From Bacteroidales bacterium (GTDB lineage Bacteria > Bacteroidota > Bacteroidia > Bacteroidales > UBA12077): a stretch of 5,234 nucleotides of DNA. Below are positions 1 through 5,234 of the stretch, piece after piece (position 1 is the first letter of the stretch; every line of letters begins with the position of its first letter). The stretch covers positions 1-5,234 of the forward strand of contig DAOWML010000184.1 in the NCBI GenBank assembly GCA_030643125.1. Direction: 5' to 3'. The translations under genes were made by a program, and so were the position numbers. The notes beneath the pieces are model-generated. The model ran no database searches. It was not told the origin of the DNA and saw only the letters and a list, made by a program, of their open reading frames with translations.

Positions 1-64
1 AAAAATCTTTTTATTTCCTGATATTTTTAATATTTTCCCCGTTCAAAAAAATAAAAATATAATT

Positions 65-1780
65 ATGAAAAATATTATCTTATCTATAATAATTACTCTT
101 CCCCTTTTTACACAAAATAGTTATGCATGCACCAACTTCATGGTAACTAAAGGTGCTTCTGCCGATGGCTCAGTAATAACATCTTATGCATGTGATTCGC
201 ATGATATTTATGGAGCACTCTATTTTTGGGCAGCAAAAGATCATGCTGAAGGTACTCAGGTAGAAATAATTGATTGGATAACAGGTGAAAAATTAGGAGC
301 TATCCCACAAGTAAGTCATACATACCGGGTAATTGGCAATATGAACGAACATCAGGTAGTTATCAGCGAATCGACCTGGGGAGGCAAATCCGAATGTGTT
401 GACAGTACAGCTATAATTGATATTGGCAGCTTAATATGGTTAAGCTTACAACGTGCAAGCAATGCCCGCGAAGCCATACGAACATTTCATTTTTTAGTGT
501 CAAACTATGGTTATGCAAGTTCTGGAGAATCGTTCACAATCGCTGATAAAAATGAAGTTTGGATTTTAGAACTTATAAGTAAAAATCATGGTAAAAAAGG
601 AGCCGTTTGGGTAGCACAAAAAATTCCTGACGGATTTATATCAGGTCATGCAAACCACGCCAGAATTACTAATTTCCCAAAAGAAAATAAAAAGAATTCT
701 ATATCAACAAAATACATAAACAACGATAAATATTTGTATTTACCAGAACTTGATTGCATATATGATAAAGATATTATCACTTTCGCAAAGGAAATGGGAT
801 TTATTGATGACAATTTAAAACATGAAGAATTTAGTTTTGCTGCTACGTACAATCCAATAAGTTTTGGTGCTGCAAGATTCTGTGAGGCACGAGTTTATGC
901 AGGTTTTAATAAAGTAGCAAGTGGTATGGACAAATACCTGGATTATGCAATGGGAGAAAACCTTGAAAATAGATTTCCATTATATATTAAGCCTGACAAA
1001 AAGCTGGGAGTGCGAGATCTTATGAATATGATGCGTGATTATTATCAGGACACACCAATGGATATGACACAAGATGCTGGTGCGGGCCCTTTTGGAAGCA
1101 CAGTTCGTTGGCGTCCATTATACTGGAAAGCAGATGGACAGCAATTTTTTAACGAAAGAGCAATATCAACACAACAAACTGCATACTCCATTGTAACACA
1201 ATCTCGTTCACATTTACCTGATCCTATTGGTGGTATTTGTTGGTTTGGAGTAGATGATACTTATTTAACTGTTTACACTCCATTATACGCCGGCTTACAG
1301 CAAGCACCTGAAAATTTCAAAATGGGAAATGGAGATATAATGAATTATAGTGAAACTTCAGCCTTCTGGTTATTTAACCGAGTGGCAAATTTTGCTTATG
1401 CTATTATGAACAGAGTAATGCCAACGATTAAAGCTAAGCAAGATGAACTGGAATTAACTTACCTTGAAGAAGTAAATACCATGGACAGTAAAGCCAATGA
1501 ACTTTACAAAACAAATCCGGATAAAGCCGTAGAATTAGTTAGTGAATTCTCAATTAAAAAATCAGCTCAAACATTTACAAGCTGGAACAATTTAGGGAAT
1601 CAACTTTTAGTTACTTTCTCCGATGGAAACATTAAAAAACATCAGGGTGATAGCGCTAATTATATCAGACGATTATTTGATAAAGAATTTTCCACACCCG
1701 GAATAGAACAACCCGGATACTCCGAAGAATATTATAGAAATATTATAGAAACAACCGGTGACAAATTAAAGGTTAAATAA
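65..1780 (+). CDS. Secreted C69-family (U34) dipeptidase, Ntn-hydrolase
   Basis: Predicted cysteine dipeptidase of peptidase family C69 (PepD/U34 type), which releases amino acids from dipeptides, here outside the cytoplasm. A signal peptide is visible at residues 1-21 (Lys3, then a hydrophobic run, ending Ser-Tyr-Ala). Cleavage after Ala21 would expose Cys22, in CTNFMV, as the new N-terminal residue; in this family an N-terminal Cys is the nucleophile. Other family-like segments are NMNEHQ (92-97), GESF followed by VWILEL (about 154-170) and GHANHARI (194-201). The 571-residue length fits the Bacteroidota form, which has a helical, charged C-terminal part (about 460-571). The ATG at 65 is chosen because it directly precedes the signal peptide. 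The gene converges with the DUF4251 gene, leaving 18 bases between stop codons. Family assignment is strong; substrate preference is inferred. Confidence 0.93.
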   Translation: MKNIILSIIITLPLFTQNSYACTNFMVTKGASADGSVITSYACDSHDIYGALYFWAAKDHAEGTQVEIIDWITGEKLGAIPQVSHTYRVIGNMNEHQVVISESTWGGKSECVDSTAIIDIGSLIWLSLQRASNAREAIRTFHFLVSNYGYASSGESFTIADKNEVWILELISKNHGKKGAVWVAQKIPDGFISGHANHARITNFPKENKKNSISTKYINNDKYLYLPELDCIYDKDIITFAKEMGFIDDNLKHEEFSFAATYNPISFGAARFCEARVYAGFNKVASGMDKYLDYAMGENLENRFPLYIKPDKKLGVRDLMNMMRDYYQDTPMDMTQDAGAGPFGSTVRWRPLYWKADGQQFFNERAISTQQTAYSIVTQSRSHLPDPIGGICWFGVDDTYLTVYTPLYAGLQQAPENFKMGNGDIMNYSETSAFWLFNRVANFAYAIMNRVMPTIKAKQDELELTYLEEVNTMDSKANELYKTNPDKAVELVSEFSIKKSAQTFTSWNNLGNQLLVTFSDGNIKKHQGDSANYIRRLFDKEFSTPGIEQPGYSEEYYRNIIETTGDKLKVK

Positions 1781-1798
1781 AATATTAAACATAATCAA

Positions 1799-2350
1799 TT
1801 AACGCGACATTCCCTGAAATACCCTGGATTCATGCAATGGTACTATTCTTCCTGAATAGCCAATTTCTTTATTTGATAATGCTGTTACTTGGGCATCTGC
1901 CATCCCTGTAGATGAAATCTCTAATCTTATTTCATAAAAACCGGTTGTAGCTGAAATATTTATCCGGATAAAATACGAACCTGATTTTTCTCTTTTATTT
2001 ACATCAAATCTGGTAATTTTACCCTCCACGGTAGCACCGCCTACACCATTAACACCAATTCTATGAGCTGAACCAAACTGGAATACAGCTTTATTAGAAT
2101 CAACCATTACGAAATTTATAGTACTACTTACAGAAAAAGTTTGTCCACGCTTGCTCTTTATAAGATTAGCCTCTAACACAAATTGTCTTGCCTCAATAAT
2201 AGCATCCACAATTTTCTTAGCCTCTTCATTCTGCTGGAGTCTTAGCTCCTTTTTCTCTTGACGTGTGAGTTTTTGCTTACCTGCTTTTTCCTGTCCTTGA
2301 ACTGAAAAAAACATAAACCCTGTAAATAAAACAATCAATACTTTCTTCAT
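1799..2350 (-). CDS. DUF4251 domain-containing exported protein
   Basis: Small exported protein of unknown function resembling the DUF4251 family, known mainly from Bacteroidota. Residues 1-19 form a signal peptide (Lys2-Lys3, hydrophobic core, likely cleavage after Val-Gln-Gly), so the mature protein should lie in the periplasm or outside. There is no lipobox Cys. Residues 21-60 are a highly charged, probably helical segment rich in Lys, Glu and Gln. The rest (about 65-183) alternates like beta strands and carries the Gly-rich turn GVNGVGG (99-105) followed by EGKI, which I recognise as typical of this family. The 183-residue length is normal for the family. It is probably monocistronic: 158 bases separate it from the methyltransferase stop upstream. 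No catalytic residues can be proposed. Confidence 0.87.
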   Translation of the reverse strand: MKKVLIVLFTGFMFFSVQGQEKAGKQKLTRQEKKELRLQQNEEAKKIVDAIIEARQFVLEANLIKSKRGQTFSVSSTINFVMVDSNKAVFQFGSAHRIGVNGVGGATVEGKITRFDVNKREKSGSYFIRINISATTGFYEIRLEISSTGMADAQVTALSNKEIGYSGRIVPLHESRVFQGMSR

Positions 2351-2508
2351 ATTTTTATTTTTTTAGTAAAAAAAGTGCCATGCTAATATAGCTTGACTAT
2401 AATTAGCTATTAAAAATTAAAGATAATTATTTTTTTCATCTTGTTCAATTTTCTGGATTATCAAATATTCCCAAAATTTTAAAAGCAACTTTAGCTAGTT
2501 TTTAATAA

Positions 2509-3279
2509 TCATTGGATAAATGTTAAACGTTTGAATTCCAATTTAGCAACATCCTTTTTAAATTTAAATAGTTTATCAAGTTGTTTTGTTATAGGAAGAG
2601 CAATATTCTGTAATAGAATAGCAATCCTGCTTAGAGGTTCACCTTCTTGTCTTGTTTTTGGGCTGAATACTTTTCGTATTATTCCGCAAATATAATAGCT
2701 TACACGGATATTTATAAATTCTGTGTTAACCAATTCAAAACCATGTGAATTGCAAATTTGCTCATAATAACTAATGGGTCTGCCATAACACAGTTCGTCT
2801 CCTTTTATTTTTTTTTCTATCCTTTCAAAAAGAAAAACTTTATCACAAGCAACCCTGCATAATTCAGCCATGATCTTTTTCAACATTTCCTCATTTGTAT
2901 TATGCTGTAATACTGTTGCAGTAAATACATAGTCAAACTCCCGATTTTTAAAAGACAAGCTTGTACCATCTATTTTTATCAATTCTATTTCCTGAGGTAA
3001 TATATTTTTCGACAGCTCGATCATCTCAGCAGAAATATCTACTCCTGCTAATCTCAAAGGTGACTTCTTCCATATCTCTTGTAGATTTCCTCCTGGTCCA
3101 CATCCTATCTCAAGAACACTTTTATCTTTAAAATATACAGTATTAAGCATTAAAAGAAATTTATTGCGCTTATATCTGTAGAAAGGTTCATCATCGCCTG
3201 CAATTATGTTCCCTCCTTTACGAGCTTGTATCCTATTAGCTACTTCCGACCAATATGGTTCAGGATGATAATTAGTCAT
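2509..3279 (-). CDS. Class I SAM-dependent methyltransferase
   Basis: Cytoplasmic Rossmann-fold methyltransferase using S-adenosylmethionine. Motif I, the SAM-binding glycine loop, is VLEIGCGPGG at residues 55-64. The acidic residue that usually binds the SAM ribose is Asp81 in GVDIS (79-83). A motif-III-like IDG lies at 103-105, and the motif-IV region FDYVFTATVLQH at 115-126. The N-terminal part (about 8-40, with PYW, AGDDEPFYRYKR) resembles methyltransferases I associate with surface-polysaccharide or small-molecule modification, but no sugar genes are visible here, so the acceptor is unknown. The C-terminal 50 residues are a basic, partly hydrophobic extension (about 215-256) that could touch membrane or a partner. 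The start codon lies 3 bases after the stop of the small membrane-protein gene, implying co-transcription and perhaps translational coupling. The stop codon is TGA. Confidence 0.88.
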   Translation of the reverse strand: MTNYHPEPYWSEVANRIQARKGGNIIAGDDEPFYRYKRNKFLLMLNTVYFKDKSVLEIGCGPGGNLQEIWKKSPLRLAGVDISAEMIELSKNILPQEIELIKIDGTSLSFKNREFDYVFTATVLQHNTNEEMLKKIMAELCRVACDKVFLFERIEKKIKGDELCYGRPISYYEQICNSHGFELVNTEFINIRVSYYICGIIRKVFSPKTRQEGEPLSRIAILLQNIALPITKQLDKLFKFKKDVAKLEFKRLTFIQ

Positions 3280-3282
3280 ATC

Positions 3283-3456
3283 TTATTTATTCAAGAAATT
3301 CTTTTTATTTGCCCAAAGAAGGCTTATTGCTCCAATAATAAACAAAACAAATAAATGCGTATGACTTATTGGTATATTTACCTTGATTTTAATAATGAAA
3401 ATTATCGTTGACCCTATTAATAAAAGAAATGCTAATATTCTTACAAAATTCTTCAT
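3283..3456 (-). CDS. Small two-helix membrane protein (57 residues), unrecognised
   Basis: Short open frame starting at ATG 3456-3454 and ending with TAA at 3285-3283. I translated it by hand; it begins MKNFVRILAF and ends with KKNFLNK. Two hydrophobic stretches, about residues 7-23 and 34-49, are separated by a short polar linker containing Lys and His (KIKVNIPISHTH), and the C-terminus is Lys-rich. This predicts two membrane helices with both ends probably cytoplasmic. Support for a real gene is the clean start and stop, the membrane-protein composition, and the 3-base spacing to the methyltransferase start on the same strand. I recognise no family. It may anchor or assist the methyltransferase, but that is inference from position only. 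Random AT-rich DNA readily encodes hydrophobic peptides, so conservation is needed for certainty. Confidence 0.6.
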   Translation of the reverse strand: MKNFVRILAFLLLIGSTIIFIIKIKVNIPISHTHLFVLFIIGAISLLWANKKNFLNK

Positions 3457-3502
3457 ATATAAAAGCTAATTAATAGTTGTAATAATTTTATAAAAATACC
3501 AA

Positions 3503-3565
3503 TTTTTCATTCATTAGAATACATTATGAATTTGAAACCTTTAATTAATATATCAACCTAATAAA
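3503..3565 (+). repeat. Interrupted direct repeat, copy A, abutting the truA stop
   Basis: Shares three exact blocks in the same order with copy B at 4503-4568: ATTCATTAGAAT (3509-3520), AATTTGAAACCT (3529-3540) and AACCTAATAAA (3555-3565). A run of five T also precedes the first block in both copies. The blocks are 12, 12 and 11 bases; the spacer between the last two is 14 bases here against 20 in copy B. The copy ends one base before the truA stop codon and occupies the gap before the small membrane-protein gene. Its function is unknown. It may be a relic of a duplicated promoter and leader, or a dispersed repeat. Confidence 0.75.
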
Positions 3566-3566
3566 A

Positions 3567-4379
3567 TTATACTTCCTGCCAGAAATTCTCTTTTCCATTT
3601 TGAAATATTGTAAACATTTCGGTCCTTGGTACAATATTTATGAATGGATAAGTAATCTTTGAAAGATAAAGTCCTTGTGGATAAGCAAGATTATTGAATT
3701 GTGGTATCTCTTTGTTTTTTAAAAAGTGCTCAAATTCTTCAACGCTTAATTTTCCTGTTCCAATTTCAAGAAGTTTGTAAACAATAATCCTGATCATACT
3801 TTTTAGGAATTTATTGGAAGTAAACTGAAAACGTAAACGATCTTTATTTTGGTTATAAAAAAACTTTACTGATTTAACATTGCAAATTGTATTGTTATGT
3901 CTGTCCGGAGTTTTACAAAAAGCTCGAAAATCAGTGTAATTTGGAATTATTAAAATAGCTTTCTTTATTTTATTGAAATCGGCATTTTCCAACAAATAAA
4001 ACGAGCTTAAATCAGCAATAAATGGATCTTTTATTGTATGAATAAAGTAGTCATAAGTTCTTTCCATTGCATCAAATTGTGCATGAGGTTCACCTTCCAT
4101 TCTTATTATATCAAAAACAGAAATATCTTTTGGCAACATTTTATTTAATATAAATTTTAAGTCGGTTTGCAAATCGTTTTTCAAATTGATATGAAAAAAA
4201 TATTGAGCTGCATGTACTCCCGCATCAGTTCTACCACATCCAAGACAGGGTATTTCATATTTGAAAACTTGCTCTAATTTTTTTTCAAAAATCTCCTGAA
4301 TAGTAAGAACTTTACTCTGTCTTTGCCAACCCCGATAATTTGCTCCGTTATAAGCTATATGTATAAAATACCTGATCAT
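3567..4379 (-). CDS. truA: tRNA pseudouridine synthase A (TruA)
   Basis: Isomerises uridines 38-40 in the anticodon stem-loop of tRNAs to pseudouridine, in the cytoplasm. The signature GRTDAGVHA lies at residues 49-57, and Asp52 is the catalytic aspartate (Asp60 in E. coli). The N-terminal strand has YNGANYRGWQRQ (10-21). Family segments follow in order: FDAMERTYDYFIH (102-114, with Arg107 and Tyr109), DFRAFCK (150-156), SNKFLKSMIRIIV (188-200) and YPQGLYLSKI (233-242). The 270-residue length equals that of the E. coli enzyme. Some usually conserved positions differ: NKFL where NRFL is common, Tyr201 where a Gly is usual after the MVRxIV segment, and AYPQGL where APxxGL is usual. The catalytic core is intact. 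It lies 110 bases upstream of the small membrane-protein gene and is divergent from the M3 peptidase gene. Its stop codon directly abuts one copy of the direct repeat. Confidence 0.95.
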   Translation of the reverse strand: MIRYFIHIAYNGANYRGWQRQSKVLTIQEIFEKKLEQVFKYEIPCLGCGRTDAGVHAAQYFFHINLKNDLQTDLKFILNKMLPKDISVFDIIRMEGEPHAQFDAMERTYDYFIHTIKDPFIADLSSFYLLENADFNKIKKAILIIPNYTDFRAFCKTPDRHNNTICNVKSVKFFYNQNKDRLRFQFTSNKFLKSMIRIIVYKLLEIGTGKLSVEEFEHFLKNKEIPQFNNLAYPQGLYLSKITYPFINIVPRTEMFTIFQNGKENFWQEV

Positions 4380-4396
4380 TTTGTTTTGAAAGAAAT

Positions 4397-4404
4397 CAAA
4401 TGTA
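4397..4404 (-). promoter_or_regulatory. truA: Candidate -7 promoter box for truA
   Basis: On the minus strand this reads TACATTTG, an exact match to the Bacteroidota -7 consensus TAnnTTTG, 17 bases upstream of the truA ATG. It would give a very short leader of about 10 bases. No good -33 TTTG is seen 19-21 bases further upstream (CATT lies at the 19-base position), so this is tentative. Confidence 0.35.
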
Positions 4405-4448
4405 CACCATCTATGTTAATTTTAATGTAGTTATGTTCCTTTTCTTTG

Positions 4449-4480
4449 GAGCTTTATTAATAAGCTCATTTATGATAAAT
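4449..4480. repeat. Two tandem inverted repeats in the truA / M3 peptidase intergenic region
   Basis: A perfect 6-bp dyad GAGCTT / AAGCTC with a 7-base loop (4449-4467) is followed without a gap by a 5-bp dyad ATTTA / TAAAT with a 3-base loop (4468-4480). Neither arm is followed by a T-run in either direction, so an intrinsic terminator is unlikely. The position between two divergent genes, upstream of both candidate -7 boxes, would suit a regulator-binding site or an RNA hairpin. Short AT-rich dyads are common by chance, but the first stem has three G/C pairs. Confidence 0.4.
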
Positions 4481-4502
4481 TTAAGGTGAAACAAATTACT
4501 GC

Positions 4503-4568
4503 TTTTTATTCATTAGAATTTTATAAATTTGAAACCTAAATATCAGTATTTAATTAAAACCTAATAAA
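4503..4568 (+). repeat. Interrupted direct repeat, copy B, in the M3 peptidase leader
   Basis: Second copy of the repeat at 3503-3565, with exact blocks at 4508-4519, 4526-4537 and 4558-4568. It lies in the divergent intergenic region and ends 10 bases before the GTG start of the M3 peptidase gene. It therefore spans the likely promoter and untranslated leader of that gene. Together with copy A it brackets truA in direct orientation. Confidence 0.75.
4524..4531 (+). promoter_or_regulatory. Candidate -7 promoter box for the M3 peptidase gene
   Basis: TAAATTTG matches the Bacteroidota -7 consensus TAnnTTTG exactly and lies 47 bases before the GTG start, leaving a leader of roughly 40 bases. 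The only -33 candidate is the T-run at 4503-4507, which is a weak match to TTTG and is spaced 16-17 bases away, shorter than the usual 19-21. The box lies inside direct-repeat copy B; the equivalent position in copy A reads TGAATTTG. Confidence 0.42.
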
Positions 4569-4578
4569 TCTTAAAGCC

Positions 4579-5234
4579 GTGAAAAAAAATACATTAATGG
4601 TACTTGCGTTTGGACTCTTCCTTGCATCATGTACCCAAAAACCAGTTGAAATGGAAAATCCATTACTAAGTAAATTTGAAACTCCTTATGGAGTACCACC
4701 ATTTGAGTTAATTAAAGTTGAACATTTTGTTTCTGCTTACCGGGAAGCAATCAAGCAACATGATGAAGAAATTGCTGCGATTGTTAATAATCCCGAAGTT
4801 CCAAGTTTTGAAAATACAATTGAAGCGTTGGATTTTAGCGGGAAACTTTTAACTCAGGTTGATTATACATTTAATAACTTGAATGCTTCGTTAACCAGCG
4901 ACGAGATGCAAAACGTAGCAAAAAAAGTTGCTCCTATATTATCAAGACATAACGATGATATTTCTTTAAACCTTAATCTGTTCAAAAAAGTAAAAGCTGT
5001 TTACGAACAAAAAGATGAGCTTGACCTTACTCCTGAACAAAATAGATTGCTTGAAGTAAAATATAAGAACTTCGAACGTGGTGGAGCTAATCTGGATATT
5101 GAACAACAAGATAAGCTTAGAGCAATTAACGAAGATCTTTCATTACTTACACTGCAATTTGGCGATAATATTTTAGCTGAAACTAACAACTATAAATTAG
5201 TAGTTGAAAATGAAGCTGATTTAGCAGGATTACC
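4579..5234 (+). CDS. M3-family oligopeptidase lipoprotein (Dcp-like), 3' end outside window
   Basis: N-terminal 218 codons of a zinc metallopeptidase of family M3, probably peptidyl-dipeptidase Dcp-like, which trims short peptides. The frame stays open to the window edge. Family features are NPLL (27-30), PPFELIKVEHF (40-50) and PSFENTIEAL (75-84), followed by a long helical region typical of the M3 N-terminal part. The zinc-binding HEXXH motif would lie beyond the window; the family is usually near 700 residues, so about a third is seen. The start is GTG at 4579. It gives Lys2-Lys3, a hydrophobic core and a lipobox Leu15-Ala16-Ser17-Cys18, so a membrane-attached lipoprotein is predicted. The in-frame ATG at 4597 would remove both lysines, and an in-frame TAA at 4555 excludes a much earlier start. 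A candidate promoter and a direct-repeat copy lie directly upstream. Confidence 0.9.
   Translation, partial: MKKNTLMVLAFGLFLASCTQKPVEMENPLLSKFETPYGVPPFELIKVEHFVSAYREAIKQHDEEIAAIVNNPEVPSFENTIEALDFSGKLLTQVDYTFNNLNASLTSDEMQNVAKKVAPILSRHNDDISLNLNLFKKVKAVYEQKDELDLTPEQNRLLEVKYKNFERGGANLDIEQQDKLRAINEDLSLLTLQFGDNILAETNNYKLVVENEADLAGL

Noticed and set aside
65..130. Reading the C69 dipeptidase N-terminus as a lipoprotein signal because Cys22 follows Ala21
   Set aside because: The -3 and -2 positions are Ser and Tyr, a poor lipobox, and a lipidated Cys could not serve as the free N-terminal nucleophile required by this family.
646..852. 68-codon open frame on the - strand inside the C69 dipeptidase gene
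   Set aside because: It lies wholly antisense to a well-supported gene, shows no recognisable domain and has no neighbours on its strand; it is a shadow of the real coding frame.
2399..2436. AT-only 7-bp hairpin (ATAATTA / TAATTAT) followed by a T-run on the + strand, as a terminator
   Set aside because: Both flanking genes are on the - strand, so no rightward transcript is known to need it; the stem has no G/C pairs and an 18-base interrupted loop.
2472..2508. Possible terminator after the methyltransferase on the - strand (AACT / AGTT arms followed by TTTT)
   Set aside because: The stem is only four pairs with a bulge below it and no extended T-run; too weak to call.
2509..4568. Methyltransferase plus small membrane protein plus repeats as a defence or mobile island
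   Set aside because: There is no nuclease, ATPase, transposase, integrase or toxin-like gene nearby; truA is housekeeping and the repeat has only two visible copies, so the evidence does not reach that claim.
5001..5189. 62-codon Ser/Cys-rich open frame on the - strand at the right edge
   Set aside because: It is antisense to the M3 peptidase gene, and its Ser-rich composition is what an antisense reading of Glu/Lys/Leu-rich coding sequence gives.

Overview
This is an AT-rich stretch of bacterial chromosome, most likely from a member of the Bacteroidota and probably the Bacteroidales or Marinilabiliales side of that phylum. The support is a DUF4251-type exported protein (a family found mainly in Bacteroidota), a Dcp-like M3 peptidase made as a lipoprotein, a secreted C69 dipeptidase with the long form usual in that phylum, and TAnnTTTG-type -7 promoter boxes upstream of two genes. 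Genus and species cannot be read from the sequence.

Layout from left to right. (1) A secreted C69/U34 dipeptidase on the + strand (65-1780). (2) Convergent with it after only 18 bases, a DUF4251 exported protein on the - strand (1799-2350). (3) A two-gene - strand unit: an overlooked 57-residue membrane protein (3283-3456) followed 3 bases later by a class I SAM-dependent methyltransferase (2509-3279). (4) truA, tRNA pseudouridine synthase A, on the - strand (3567-4379), upstream of that pair. (5) A 199-base divergent intergenic region holding a candidate promoter for each side, two tandem inverted repeats and one copy of a direct repeat. (6) The first 218 codons of a GTG-started M3 oligopeptidase lipoprotein on the + strand, cut by the window edge (4579-5234). 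No gene-free stretch exceeds 300 bases.

The genes do not form one pathway. The two outer genes are both exported peptidases that would act on short peptides in the cell envelope, which suits a peptide-scavenging lifestyle; they are not co-transcribed. truA is translation housekeeping. The methyltransferase and its small membrane partner look co-transcribed, but their substrate is unknown.

Most of the window is ordinary. The items most worth a second look are an approximately 65-base interrupted direct repeat flanking truA (3503-3565 and 4503-4568), one copy of which is the promoter and leader region of the M3 peptidase gene; the tandem dyads at 4449-4480; and the small membrane-protein gene. 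I found no defence system, CRISPR array, RNA gene, insertion sequence or convincing novel multi-gene system.
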